From Flavobacterium omnivorum (GTDB taxonomy: Bacteria; Bacteroidota; Bacteroidia; Flavobacteriales; Flavobacteriaceae), in contig NZ_FNDB01000005.1 of the NCBI RefSeq assembly GCF_900099915.1, positions 1 through 64,000 of the forward strand: a stretch of DNA of 64,000 bases. Reading direction: 5' to 3'. Position 1 is the first letter of the stretch, and every line of letters starts with the position of its first letter. Both the position numbers and the translations under genes were made by a program. Shown in pieces: positions 17,841 through 27,246 of this stretch. The notes under the pieces were generated by a model. That model searched no databases, was not told the origin of the DNA, and saw only the letters and a program-made list of their open reading frames with translations.

Positions 17841-17905
17841 GTTTAAAGTTTAAGGTTTAACGTTTTTTTGATCGTGATAAAAACTTTAAACCTTAAACTT
17901 TAAAC
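17841..17905. terminator. 20-bp inverted repeat between convergent genes
   Basis: Positions 17841-17860 are a perfect inverted copy of 17886-17905, built from variations on TTTAAACTTTAAGG, with a 25-base loop. It can end transcription of both the ybaB-like gene and the threonine aldolase gene. The sequence type recurs in flavobacterial intergenic regions. Confidence 0.65.
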
Positions 17906-17922
17906 AAATTCTCTAAGAAGAA

Positions 17923-18945
17923 CTATGCTAACTTTTGCAGTGTTTCTAGTACATATGTGTGCATTACTTCTTTGTAATCTAGATGTGTAACAATTCGCAG
18001 TTTTCCATGGCCCATTGAACTGATTAAAATATTTTTTTGTTTCAACAATTCAATTAAGTTCTTCTCGATACAATTTGGAACCAGTGAAAAAATCAAAATA
18101 TTAGTTTCAACCGGTTCTACTGAGGCTACCCAGCTCAACTTTTTTAATACTTCGGCAATTTCTTTAGCTCTACGGTGATCTTCAGCAAGGCGTTCTATAT
18201 TGTTATCCAAAGCATAGATTCCAGCTGCTGCCAAATAACCTACTTGACGCATTCCGCCACCTAATATTTTACGAATTCGCAAAGCTCTATGAATAGTAGC
18301 TTTATCAGCCAATAGCACAGAGCCAATAGGAGCTCCCAAACCCTTAGACAAACAAACTGAAATGGTATCAAAGAGTTTTCCAAACGCTTTCGGATCTTGA
18401 TTTTTAGCAACCAAAGCATTCCAAATACGAGCACCATCAAGGTGAAATTTCAAATTATTGGCATCACAAACCAACTTTATTTTTTGCAAATCCTCTAGTT
18501 CATAGCAAGCACCTCCACCTTTATTGGTTGTATTTTCTACACAAACCAAGCTAGTCAATGGACTGTGATAAAACTCCGGATCGTTAATCGCACCTGCTAC
18601 TTGTTCCGCAGTAATCATTCCGCGATTTCCATCCAATAAACAACAGGAAACTCCGCTGTTAAAAGAAGCTCCACCGCCTTCATAATGATATACATGTGCA
18701 TATTTATCCGCTATTAACTGTTCTCCAGGCTGTGTGTGCAATTTTATAGCAGTTTGGTTGGCCATGGTTCCTGAAGGAAAGAAAAGTCCTGCTTCCATTC
18801 CGAACATTTCGGCAACTTTGGCTTCAAGTTCAATGACGGTAGGATCTTGTTTGTAAACATCATCACCTACCACAGCATTTAACATGTATACCAGCATTTC
18901 GCGTGAAGGCTTTGTAATTGTATCGCTAACTAAATTTATTTCCAT
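17923..18945 (-). CDS. ltaE: Low-specificity L-threonine aldolase
   Basis: 340 residues, fold type I PLP enzyme splitting L-threonine or L-allo-threonine into glycine and acetaldehyde. It starts with NLVSDTITKPSREML, the family N-terminus. FFPSGTMANQTAI binds the phosphate, FHLDGARIWNA carries the Asp, and SVCLSKGLGAPIGSVL the Schiff-base Lys. Full length and intact. It shares a divergent promoter region with prfB. Confidence 0.92.
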   Translation of the reverse strand: MEINLVSDTITKPSREMLVYMLNAVVGDDVYKQDPTVIELEAKVAEMFGMEAGLFFPSGTMANQTAIKLHTQPGEQLIADKYAHVYHYEGGGASFNSGVSCCLLDGNRGMITAEQVAGAINDPEFYHSPLTSLVCVENTTNKGGGACYELEDLQKIKLVCDANNLKFHLDGARIWNALVAKNQDPKAFGKLFDTISVCLSKGLGAPIGSVLLADKATIHRALRIRKILGGGMRQVGYLAAAGIYALDNNIERLAEDHRRAKEIAEVLKKLSWVASVEPVETNILIFSLVPNCIEKNLIELLKQKNILISSMGHGKLRIVTHLDYKEVMHTYVLETLQKLA

Positions 18946-18981
18946 ATTATTTTTTTATTTTTGATAAGGAGAAGCCACGAC

Positions 18982-19011
18982 TTGTCCCTGCGTAAAATTT
19001 TTCTATTTTTG
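18982..19011 (+). promoter_or_regulatory. prfB promoter
   Basis: TTG (18982-18984), 19 bases, TATTTTTG (19004-19011). Transcripts would start near 19018, giving a leader of about 119 bases. Its -7 box is 5 bases from that of the divergent promoter. Confidence 0.7.
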
Positions 19012-19016
19012 TGCCA

Positions 19017-19048
19017 CAAATTTACACAATACCGTTTATTAATTCCAA
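19017..19048 (-). promoter_or_regulatory. ltaE promoter, divergent from prfB
   Basis: On the minus strand TTG (plus 46-48 of 19000), 21 bases and TAAATTTG (plus 19017-19024) fit the consensus; start near 19010, about 65 bases ahead of the ATG. The two promoters face away from each other with nearly touching -7 boxes. Confidence 0.65.
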
Positions 19049-19136
19049 CTAGTTCCGTTAAAACTAAACTAATTGTAATACACAAAGGGATTTTTGATAA
19101 ATATTGAAAATAGACCTATTAAATTAATATAATTTT

Positions 19137-20232
19137 ATGACAACTACCGAACAGATTAAAGGTATTGTAGAGCGCCTTGGTGCGTTGAGGAGGTATCTTT
19201 GACGTTGATGCCAAATTAATAGAAATTTCAAACGAAGAAGAGAAGACTTTTGCACCCGACTTTTGGAATAACGCAAAAGAGGCCGAAATCATTGTAAAGA
19301 ATCTGCGAAATAAAAAAAAGTGGATTGAAGATTACAATAAAGCCATCGAAATGACGGACGAATTGCAACTGGCGTACGATTTTTACAAAGAAGGAGAACT
19401 TACAAGTGAGGAATTAGACGAACATTACATCGCTACACAAGCGCATATTGAAGCCATTGAATTCAAGAACATGCTTTCGGACGAAGGTGATACTTTGAGT
19501 GCAGTAGTGCAAATAACCGCCGGTGCCGGTGGAACTGAAAGTTGTGATTGGGCCGAAATGCTCATGCGCATGTACATGATGTGGGGCGAAAAGTACGGTT
19601 ATAAAATAAAAGAACTGAATTTCCAAAAAGGAGAAGCTGCTGGAATAAAAACAGTAACCCTCGAATTTGAAGGAGATTATTCTTTTGGCTATTTAAAAGG
19701 AGAAAACGGAGTGCATCGGTTAGTTCGAATCTCCCCTTTTGACAGTAATGCCAAGCGTCATACTTCATTCGCTTCTGTTTACGTTTATCCGCTTGTGGAT
19801 GACAGTATTGAAATTGACATTAATCCTGCCGACATTGAAATTACAACCTCGCGATCTAGTGGCGCAGGAGGACAAAATGTAAATAAGGTTGAAACCAAAG
19901 TACAATTGTTTCATAAACCAACTGGAATCCAAATACAATGCTCTGAAACGCGCTCGCAACAAGATAACAGACAGCGTGCTATGCAAATGTTACGGTCGCA
20001 ATTATACGAAATTGAGCTAAAAAAGAAACAGGCTCAACGCGCGGATATCGAAGCGGGAAAAATGAAAATAGAATGGGGATCACAAATCAGAAATTATGTG
20101 ATGCAACCTTACAAATTAGTCAAAGACGTAAGAACTGGTCATGAAACCAGTAATGTTGATGGTGTTATGAATGGTGAAATTGATGAATTCTTGAAAGCCT
20201 ATCTAATGATGATGGGACAAAAAGAAGAGTAA
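19137..20232 (+). CDS. prfB: Peptide chain release factor 2 with programmed +1 frameshift
   Basis: RF2 recognises UGA and UAA. The first 21 codons (19137-19199) end in an in-frame TGA at 19200-19202. The site AGG-AGG-TAT-CTT-TGA-C has an internal Shine-Dalgarno-like AGGAGG and the slippery CTT, as in E. coli. A +1 shift resumes reading at GAC (19201) and gives 364 residues, the normal size. The body has SPF (in [12 protein letters not shown]), the stop-codon tripeptide typical of RF2, and [16 protein letters not shown] with the catalytic GGQ. The frameshift makes the gene autoregulated: low RF2 slows termination at TGA and favours the shift. Confidence 0.96.
19185..19203 (+). promoter_or_regulatory. 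Programmed +1 frameshift site of prfB
   Basis: Contains AGGAGG (SD-like), TAT, slippery CTT, then the TGA stop and C. Reading through gives a 21-residue product; shifting gives full RF2. Confidence 0.93.
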
Positions 20233-20292
20233 TCAGGTGGAATCGCTCAAAATGCAATTATTACGGTTTGATAAGACCTAAACTATAAAAAA

Positions 20293-20333
20293 ATGGCTCC
20301 ACTATCTTTTATCAAAATAGTGGGGCCTTTTTT
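20293..20333 (+). terminator. prfB terminator
   Basis: GGCTCCACTAT pairs with ATAGTGGGGCC (one G-T pair), followed by a T run. Confidence 0.8.
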
Positions 20334-20379
20334 AAATTTTAGGATAATCTATACCTAAAATGGAGCTGCAGTTAAAGAT

Positions 20380-21291
20380 CTAAAGCCATTCAATTAATGA
20401 AACACCTAGACCTACGGTAGATTGCAAGTGATTATAATCAATCAATGTTTCCCCGTATCCGTGAGAGATTAATAAATACCCTTTTAAATTATTTTTAATA
20501 GGATAAGACCAAGAAAATGTCGAATTACCCCTAGCTTTGGAATTAAAATTAAGATTGTGACTACCAACGAAAGAAAGTATATTTCCGTTTTTAGTATATA
20601 TTACATTTACATCACCTCGTCCTACAAACTCGGCAATATCTGGATTATCATCTTTCCCTCCTGGCACTCGCAGCCATGGTCGTATATAGATGGTCCAGTT
20701 CCTACGTTCTAGACCAGCATGAAAAATCACTCTATTCCAACTTCTTGAAAAGGGCTCGCTTTTCCCATTTGACTGGTGATTGAACGCGACTCCTACCATT
20801 CGGGTTTTAAAACCCAAGAAATTAAATTTAACAGGCACGTTCAAAATTAGTTCTGGCTCATAATTGACTTCTCTGAAGGGTCTAGAAAGCGCATTATTGT
20901 AGATTTGCCAGTGCGATATTTGCGTGTAAGCAACCCATAAATCACCATGTCCCCAAAAGATACCCTGCATTACTTTAGTCTTAAAACTCAATTGAAATTT
21001 AGATTCAATATTATTATAATTAACGCCTGGAGGAGCTACATAATCCGGATCTAAGTTCCCAGAAATTGGTTTTTCATTAGGATTACTTGTCCATCGAACA
21101 GGAAGTACATACATTGGTTTATAAGGAGTAACTAAAAAAGTTCCTCTCGTTGAAGTAGTATCCAATTCCCAACGTTCCGTCAAGTCCCTCAATTGTGTCT
21201 TGCTATTGAAAAGCGCTTGAATTTGTGCATTTGCACTAGTGGAAAAACATAACACTAAAAACAATACTATTTTAAATTGAAAGAATTTCAT
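20380..21291 (-). CDS. pldA: Outer membrane phospholipase A
   Basis: 303 residues with signal peptide MKFFQFKIVLFLVLCFSTSA. It is a 12-stranded barrel phospholipase with the OMPLA signature HQSNGKSEPFSRSWNR. The triad His172, Ser174 and Asn186 keeps the spacing of E. coli His142/Ser144/Asn156. Downstream GKDDNPDI and the C-terminal HGYGETLIDYNHLQSTVGLG match the family closely. The enzyme hydrolyses phospholipids that reach the outer leaflet when the outer membrane is damaged. The frame is open to 21465, but I start at 21291, where the signal peptide begins. It diverges from an lpxD-like gene, so both deal with the outer membrane. Confidence 0.9.
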   Translation of the reverse strand: MKFFQFKIVLFLVLCFSTSANAQIQALFNSKTQLRDLTERWELDTTSTRGTFLVTPYKPMYVLPVRWTSNPNEKPISGNLDPDYVAPPGVNYNNIESKFQLSFKTKVMQGIFWGHGDLWVAYTQISHWQIYNNALSRPFREVNYEPELILNVPVKFNFLGFKTRMVGVAFNHQSNGKSEPFSRSWNRVIFHAGLERRNWTIYIRPWLRVPGGKDDNPDIAEFVGRGDVNVIYTKNGNILSFVGSHNLNFNSKARGNSTFSWSYPIKNNLKGYLLISHGYGETLIDYNHLQSTVGLGVSLIEWL

Positions 21292-21476
21292 AAGCATGAC
21301 AGAATTTATAATTTGCAAATATACTCTTTGATTTTTAATTTTCATCAGCGAATTGCGCTGATAATTGCTACTGCTAAAGCGGTCTCTTTTCTTAAAGAAA
21401 AGGTTAGGATTAGGAATATTAACACTAAATTCTTTTATTTGAAAAATATTAAATACCAAAACCAAATTTACATCTA

Positions 21477-22475
21477 ATGAAATCCTATACAGTACAAGAA
21501 ATAAATGAGATTCTACAAGGAATTATTGTCGGGAATACCTCTGAAAAGATTACTGCTCCAGAACAATTAGAAATGGCTAGCGCAACTGAAATTTCATTTA
21601 TTGGAAATAAAAAATACGAAAAATTTTGGGCAACTTCTAAAGCTTGTGTTGCAGTTGTCAATGAGGATATTGCAATAGAACCCGGAGAAAATAGGGCTTT
21701 TATAAAAGTTAAAAATGCTGATTTAGCGATGTCGCAAGTCTTAGAGCTTTTTGCGCCTCCGGCACCTTTATTTAGTGTTGACATCCATCCAACCGCAGTG
21801 ATAGATCTCACTGCAACTATTAGCAATGGAGCGAGAATTGGAGCGGGCTGTTATATAGGACCTAATGTGGTTCTGGCCGACAACACAACGATTTATCCCA
21901 ATGTTACCATTCTTGATGATTCCACAGTGGGAAAAAACACTGTAATTTGGTCCGGAACTGTAATTCGGGAACGATGTCATATTGGGAATGATTGTATTAT
22001 ACATCCTAATGCTACTATCGGTGCCGATGGTTTTGGTTTTCGACCTGATCCTCAAAGAGGTTTAGTGAAAATTCCGCAAATTGGAAATGTAATTATAGGT
22101 AATAATGTAGAAATTGGCGCCAATACGTGCGTTGATAGAGGGAAATTCAGTTCTACCATTTTAGGAGACGGTTGCAAAATTGATAATTTAGTCCAAATAG
22201 GTCATAACAGCAAATTGGGAAGATTCTGTATTATGGCTGGAAACAGTGGATTAGCTGGCTCAGTAACACTAGGAAACGGTGTAATTATAGGTGGGAGCGC
22301 TTCCATAAAAGACCACACTACTATTGGCGATGGAGCCATTGTAGGTGCCGGTTCAGGTGTTACAGGAGATATTCCAGCGGGAAAAACCATGTTAGGATAT
22401 CCTGCTGTAGAAGCTCGAGATGCATTGAAACAATGGGCAATTTTGAAAAGACTCGTAAATGAATCTAAAAAATAA
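21477..22475 (+). CDS. lpxD: LpxD-like UDP-3-O-acylglucosamine N-acyltransferase
   Basis: 332 residues. The N-terminal uridine-binding domain (about 1-100) contains MASATEISFIGNKKYEKF and the family-type LAMSQVLELF. The rest is a left-handed beta-helix of hexapeptide repeats (GARIGAGCYIGPNVVLADN and following), with the active-site His in GHNSKLG and the C-terminal GYPAVEARDALKQWA. LpxD adds the N-linked acyl chain in lipid A synthesis. No lpxC, fabZ or lpxA is next to it, and flavobacteria may carry a second lpxD-like gene, so this could be the paralogue rather than the main enzyme. Confidence 0.85.
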   Translation: MKSYTVQEINEILQGIIVGNTSEKITAPEQLEMASATEISFIGNKKYEKFWATSKACVAVVNEDIAIEPGENRAFIKVKNADLAMSQVLELFAPPAPLFSVDIHPTAVIDLTATISNGARIGAGCYIGPNVVLADNTTIYPNVTILDDSTVGKNTVIWSGTVIRERCHIGNDCIIHPNATIGADGFGFRPDPQRGLVKIPQIGNVIIGNNVEIGANTCVDRGKFSSTILGDGCKIDNLVQIGHNSKLGRFCIMAGNSGLAGSVTLGNGVIIGGSASIKDHTTIGDGAIVGAGSGVTGDIPAGKTMLGYPAVEARDALKQWAILKRLVNESKK

Positions 22476-22500
22476 TTACTAGCTTTTTTATTGAATTCAC

Positions 22501-22530
22501 AAAAAAACAGAACTTCGCTTCTGTTTTTTT
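22501..22530 (+). terminator. Terminator after the lpxD-like gene
   Basis: AACAGAA and TTCTGTT pair around CTTCGC, flanked by A and T runs. Confidence 0.8.
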
Positions 22531-22640
22531 GTTTTAATAGTAAACAAATATTCGATTTTCATTATTTACACTTTAAAATAATAAAATTTATTTACTTGGA
22601 TTTTGTATTTTAGCGCAAACTTTTTTAACATTATTTCATC

Positions 22641-24269
22641 ATGGATTTAAACTTCAACAAAAACGAAGACCACAATAAACTTTTACTTTCCGCTTTGCGT
22701 CAAAAATTGAGCGTAGTTAAAATGGGAGGCGGTGAAAAACGCATCCAAAAATTACACGGAGAAGGCAAAATGACTGCACGCGAACGTATCGATTATTTAT
22801 TGGATCCAAAGGCGAAGTGTATAGAAATTGGAGCGTTTGTTGGTGAAGGAATGTATGCGGAACACGGCGGCTGTCCATCAGGAGGTGTTGTAGTAAAAAT
22901 AGGGTATATCAGAGGAAAACAATGTATTATTGTAGCCAATGATGCAACTGTAAAAGCAGGTGCTTGGTTCCCTATAACCGCAAAGAAAAATTTGCGTGCG
23001 CAGGAAATAGCAATGGAAAACAGATTGCCAATCATCTATTTGGTAGATAGCGCTGGAGTTTACTTGCCATTGCAAGACGAAATTTTCCCTGATAAAGAAC
23101 ATTTCGGACGCATCTTCAGAAACAATGCTCAAATGAGTAGCATGGGAATCACCCAAATTGCTGCCGTGATGGGAAGCTGTGTTGCCGGTGGTGCCTATTT
23201 ACCCATCATGAGTGACGAAGCTTTGATTGTTGAAAAAACAGGAAGTATTTTTCTAGCAGGAAGCTATTTAGTAAAAGCTGCCATTGGCGAAAATATCGAC
23301 AATGAAACATTAGGAGGCGCAACTACACACTGTGAAATTTCGGGTGTGACTGACTATAAAGCCAAAGATGATAAAGATGCCTTAGATAAAATAAAGAATA
23401 TTGTAGACAAAATAGGAGATTTTGACAAAGCTGGTTACAGCCGAATCAAGGCAGAAAAGCCCGCATTAGACGAAAAAGAAATCTACGGCGTATTGCCAAA
23501 AGCGCGCAATGAACAATACGATATGATGGAAATAATCAATCGTCTGGTTGATAATTCTGAATTTGAAGCGTATAAAGACGGTTACGGACAAACAATCATC
23601 ACTGGCTATGCCAGGATTGATGGTTGGGCAGTAGGAATTGTTGCCAATCAACGAAAAGTGGTAAAAACCAAAAATGGAGAAATGCAGTTTGGTGGTGTAA
23701 TTTATTCCGATTCAGCGGATAAAGCCACACGTTTTATTGCTAATTGCAACCAAAAGAAAATTCCTTTGGTCTTTGTTCAAGATGTTACCGGTTTCATGGT
23801 AGGATCTAAATCCGAACATGGCGGAATTATAAAAGATGGTGCAAAGATGGTCAACGCTGTTAGTAATTCAGTTGTTCCAAAATTTACTGTGATTGTTGGA
23901 AATTCTTACGGTGCTGGAAATTATGCCATGTGCGGCAAAGCGTATGACCCAAGATTAATTTTTGCTTGGCCAAGTGCAGAACTCGCGGTTATGGGTGGAA
24001 CTCAAGCGGCAAAAGTATTGGCACAAATTGAAGCTTCTTCACTTAAAGCCAAAGGAGAATTAGTAGATGAAGCCAAAGAAAAAGCACTATTTGACAAAAT
24101 AAAGGCCAGATATGACGAACAAGTTTCCCCTTATTATGCTGCTTCCAGATTGTGGACGGACGCCATAATCGATCCTATAGATACTCGCACATGGATTTCA
24201 ATGGGTATTGAAGCGGCAAATCACGCTCCTATTGAAAAGAAATTTAACTTGGGCGTTATTCAAGTTTAA
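22641..24269 (+). CDS. Acyl-CoA carboxylase beta subunit (carboxyltransferase)
   Basis: 542 residues of the crotonase-like carboxyltransferase family that moves carboxyl from biotin to an acyl-CoA. N-terminal part has GGGEKRIQKLHGEGKMTARERIDYLLD; middle has PIIYLVDSAGVYLPLQ; C-terminal half has FVQDVTGFMVG and NSYGAGNYAMCGKAYDPR, ending in LGVIQV. The length and ending resemble methylcrotonyl-CoA or other acyl-CoA carboxylase beta subunits of Bacteroidota; substrate is not fixed by sequence. No biotin carboxylase alpha gene is adjacent, so the subunit partner lies elsewhere. Confidence 0.88.
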   Translation: MDLNFNKNEDHNKLLLSALRQKLSVVKMGGGEKRIQKLHGEGKMTARERIDYLLDPKAKCIEIGAFVGEGMYAEHGGCPSGGVVVKIGYIRGKQCIIVANDATVKAGAWFPITAKKNLRAQEIAMENRLPIIYLVDSAGVYLPLQDEIFPDKEHFGRIFRNNAQMSSMGITQIAAVMGSCVAGGAYLPIMSDEALIVEKTGSIFLAGSYLVKAAIGENIDNETLGGATTHCEISGVTDYKAKDDKDALDKIKNIVDKIGDFDKAGYSRIKAEKPALDEKEIYGVLPKARNEQYDMMEIINRLVDNSEFEAYKDGYGQTIITGYARIDGWAVGIVANQRKVVKTKNGEMQFGGVIYSDSADKATRFIANCNQKKIPLVFVQDVTGFMVGSKSEHGGIIKDGAKMVNAVSNSVVPKFTVIVGNSYGAGNYAMCGKAYDPRLIFAWPSAELAVMGGTQAAKVLAQIEASSLKAKGELVDEAKEKALFDKIKARYDEQVSPYYAASRLWTDAIIDPIDTRTWISMGIEAANHAPIEKKFNLGVIQV

Positions 24270-24311
24270 CTCTAGTTACCAAGGACTTATGTAATTATTT
24301 TGTACATTTAT

Positions 24312-24360
24312 AGCTGTTCTGCAATTTACTTATAGTACTTGCAGAACAGCTTTTCTTATT
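24312..24360 (+). terminator. Terminator after the carboxyltransferase gene
   Basis: AGCTGTTCTGCAA (24312-24324) pairs perfectly with TTGCAGAACAGCT (24339-24351), followed by a T-rich tract. Confidence 0.8.
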
Positions 24361-24418
24361 ATATTAAGCCCAAAAAATCTTAACCTAATTCATTTTAATA
24401 ATTTAAAATTAGAGACAA

Positions 24419-25051
24419 ATGAAAAAGATTTCGATTTTACTACTTGTTACTGCACTATTCCTTAGTCAGTTTATCGTTGCCCAAACTAGTGGAGCGCCAT
24501 CCTATGCTACAAATGAAAGGAAATCTGTTTATTGGGAATCTGGAATCAACGCCTCCTTACCAGTACATATAGAAATGTATAGAACCCACAGGTTGGGAAT
24601 TGGCATAAACGCTAGAGTTGGAAAAATAGTTTCCCGAAAAGTAGAACTAGGCATTCGTTTTGACTATGATTACCGATTCATTAAAAAAAATACGCGAATA
24701 CTAACCGCTGAAAGTACGCTTGCAGAAAGAGCCAGTCACAATAATTTTAGTCTATTTTGCATCAAACCCAACATTCAATTTAATATGAACTCGCATTGGT
24801 TCTGGGGTGTAGAAACGGGTATTGGTTATGCGCTTTCAGATGAAGATCAAAAGATTGGACTAGGATTTGTGTCAGAATATGCTAATGATCAGCAATTCGG
24901 GCTATGTTCCGGTTTGTACGTAGGAAGGTATTTTGTTTTCAATCCTAAAATAAATAAAATAGGTATATCCATGAATTTAACTCAATTCTTAGCTCTTGGC
25001 CATGCTGAAAATAGTCTTGGATTCAAACTAAATTACCGATTTTTAAACTAG
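24419..25051 (+). CDS. Outer membrane beta-barrel protein, unknown function
   Basis: 210 residues with a signal peptide (MKKISILLLVTALFLSQFIVAQ). The mature part alternates polar and hydrophobic residues in strand-like runs (GIGINARVGKIVSRKVELGIRF, FWGVETGIGYAL) and ends with the aromatic-rich strand LGFKLNYRFLN, which suggests a small outer membrane barrel. No family-specific motif is recognised. Single gene, followed by a bidirectional terminator. Confidence 0.65.
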   Translation: MKKISILLLVTALFLSQFIVAQTSGAPSYATNERKSVYWESGINASLPVHIEMYRTHRLGIGINARVGKIVSRKVELGIRFDYDYRFIKKNTRILTAESTLAERASHNNFSLFCIKPNIQFNMNSHWFWGVETGIGYALSDEDQKIGLGFVSEYANDQQFGLCSGLYVGRYFVFNPKINKIGISMNLTQFLALGHAENSLGFKLNYRFLN

Positions 25052-25081
25052 TCTTATAAAGCTAATAACGGTCCTAATAAA

Positions 25082-25111
25082 AAAAGCATCTTGTGAGAAA
25101 CAGATGCTTTT
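25082..25111. terminator. Bidirectional terminator
   Basis: AAAAGCATC and GATGCTTTT pair around a 12-base loop. It lies between the barrel protein gene (+) and menE (-). Confidence 0.75.
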
Positions 25112-25141
25112 ATAATATGGATAATGAAATAAGTAGTTTCT

Positions 25142-26191
25142 TTAAATACCTTCTACAATTTCTTTACGTTTAATTTTTCCGTTTTCAGTCTCTATAAATT
25201 TTTCTACATAAAATACTTCTTTTGGTTTTTCATATTTATCTAAACCATCAAAAATACTATCCCCTAAAGTTTGATCTTCACCTTCGATTACTAAAACTAA
25301 TTTTTCGCCTAAATCAGCGTCATGTATTCCAGTTACAAAAAATCTGGATTGAATCTTTGAAGACAATTTCTCCTCAATTTTCTCAGGGATTAATTTAATC
25401 CCACCGCTGTTGATTACATTATCTATTCTTCCTAAAAAAACAAATTGATTTTCACCAACTAATTCTACTAAATCATTCGTAACAATGGATTCTTCTGCAA
25501 TTTTGGGTGCATCAATCACCAGACAATTTCTGTCATCTTTGGCAATTTTTATGTTAGGTAAAACTGAAAATGCTACGTCTCCTACTTGCTTTGCAGCGAT
25601 ATGAGTGATTGTTTCAGTCATACCGTAGGTTTCATATACCTGCGTTTTCAACTTAGAAAGTTCTTTTTCTAAAGTATTGCTCATTTTTGCTCCGCCAATA
25701 ATCATCTTCTTCACATTATTTAATACTGCTAAAGAGTTTTGGGCTTGTATAGGAACCATTGCTACAAAATCATATTTAGTGTCATTTTTCAACATTGGAT
25801 GCGAACTTGGCGCCACAAAATCGATATCAAGACCAAGAATAAAGCTTCTAACAAACATCATCTTTCCAGCGATATATTTTGTTGGCAAACAGTGTAATGC
25901 TTTATCACCCGGTTGTAAATCAAAAAAATCACCTGTAGCAATCGCTGAATTGACCATTGCTTGTTTCTCAATTCGGATTATCTTAGGCGTTCCCGTAGTC
26001 CCGGATGTATTGAGTTCCAAGTAGGATTTATTGTCAAACCAATCAAGTATGAAGTCTCCTACAGACTTTTCATATTCATCACCTTCTTTGATAAAACTAT
26101 ACGCAACTCGACATAAATCATTTCGATTTAGGTGAAATCCGTTCAATTTAAACAGATTATGAACATTCTGATAAGTTATTGTATTGGTCAT
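25142..26191 (-). CDS. menE: o-Succinylbenzoate-CoA ligase-type AMP-binding enzyme
   Basis: 349 residues, a short member of the ANL superfamily. ELNTSGTTGTPKIIRIEK is the phosphate-binding loop, YETYGMTETITHIA the adenine/Thr-Glu motif, and FLGRIDNVINSGGIKL the hinge and C-terminal core, with the catalytic Lys near the end (ENGKIKRKE). In flavobacteria this compact form is annotated as MenE, which activates o-succinylbenzoate for menaquinone synthesis. No other men gene is in the window. The CPBP protease gene lies upstream on the same strand, 38 bases away. Confidence 0.8.
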   Translation of the reverse strand: MTNTITYQNVHNLFKLNGFHLNRNDLCRVAYSFIKEGDEYEKSVGDFILDWFDNKSYLELNTSGTTGTPKIIRIEKQAMVNSAIATGDFFDLQPGDKALHCLPTKYIAGKMMFVRSFILGLDIDFVAPSSHPMLKNDTKYDFVAMVPIQAQNSLAVLNNVKKMIIGGAKMSNTLEKELSKLKTQVYETYGMTETITHIAAKQVGDVAFSVLPNIKIAKDDRNCLVIDAPKIAEESIVTNDLVELVGENQFVFLGRIDNVINSGGIKLIPEKIEEKLSSKIQSRFFVTGIHDADLGEKLVLVIEGEDQTLGDSIFDGLDKYEKPKEVFYVEKFIETENGKIKRKEIVEGI

Positions 26192-26229
26192 GAGCGAGTA
26201 TTTTTTAAATTATTTAATGCTTATATCAA

Positions 26230-27141
26230 CTATATATTACCGCTTAATTTTTCTTTCCAGTTCATCCAGTTGTATTTTTTACTAAAGATAAATAAAAGTA
26301 TCGGGTAAATTATGACAACTGGTAAAATTACATCTAATCCTGCTGAAGGATCTGAAATATCTTTAAAAATAGAATGCGTTTGAAAAGCAGACCAATCTGA
26401 AGTGATTAACAATGCACCAACTAAATTATTAGCTGCATGAAAGCCCAAAGCCAGTTCCAATCCCTCATCCATAAGCGTAATAATCCCCAGAAACAAACCT
26501 GTTCCGATATAATAAACCAATATAATGTAGCCAATTTTATCCACTTCAGGATTGAAGATATGCATCCCGCCAAAAATAAGCGAAGTCATGAGTAGAGGAA
26601 ACCATTTATTTTTAGACAAATTAGCAAAACCCTGCATCAAATATCCTCTAAAAATATATTCTTCAGAACTGGTTTGTATTGGAATAAGTAGTATTCCAAT
26701 AATAACAAGAATTACAAAAGGAATTGGTTTAAAATTGATTACAAAGTCGTTGGGTTCATAAAAATAAAAAAACAGTGTAGAGACTATTGTAATTCCGGAC
26801 CAAATTGAAAAAGAAAAGATGATTCGATTCCAGTCCACTTTACTTCTAGCAGTAGTTACAGATAGAAACGTTTGATGGTGTAAATAGCGCACCACTAAAA
26901 CAACACCAAGCATAATGAAAACGAATGAAATCAATATCAAAAATAAGGTTACATTAGGCTCAAAAAATCTCATTAGTGCCTCATTATTTGTTGGGTATGA
27001 TGTGCCATTGGTAAATGTTTCATAAAACAAAGCCGCAACAAATAGCATCTGACCTATTAGTGAGGCTAAAACGAGTAATACCGAACCCCAAATATACTTC
27101 CAAAATCTATTCTCTGACTTTACACCTTGCTCTATAAACAT
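26230..27141 (-). CDS. CPBP family intramembrane glutamic endopeptidase
   Basis: 303 residues with about eight hydrophobic segments. The motifs of the CAAX/bacteriocin-processing (Abi) family are present: SEEYIFRGYLMQG (Glu-Glu and Arg), FGGMHIF and GFHAANN, giving the Glu and His residues of the active site. Substrate unknown; relatives process prenylated proteins in eukaryotes and give bacteriocin immunity in some bacteria. It sits 38 bases upstream of menE, probably cotranscribed without an obvious functional link. Confidence 0.88.
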   Translation of the reverse strand: MFIEQGVKSENRFWKYIWGSVLLVLASLIGQMLFVAALFYETFTNGTSYPTNNEALMRFFEPNVTLFLILISFVFIMLGVVLVVRYLHHQTFLSVTTARSKVDWNRIIFSFSIWSGITIVSTLFFYFYEPNDFVINFKPIPFVILVIIGILLIPIQTSSEEYIFRGYLMQGFANLSKNKWFPLLMTSLIFGGMHIFNPEVDKIGYIILVYYIGTGLFLGIITLMDEGLELALGFHAANNLVGALLITSDWSAFQTHSIFKDISDPSAGLDVILPVVIIYPILLFIFSKKYNWMNWKEKLSGNI

Positions 27142-27246
27142 GAATTTTACTTTAATTGTATATCTGATTAGTTTAACAAACCGTATTTTTGTTACATGAT
27201 TAAGTTCCTTGTTTAAAAAATTAAAACAAACAAAATATAGGTTTAC

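Noticed and set aside
21292..21465. 58-residue extension of the phospholipase A gene
   Set aside because: The signal peptide begins at 21291; the extra residues are not membrane- or family-like.
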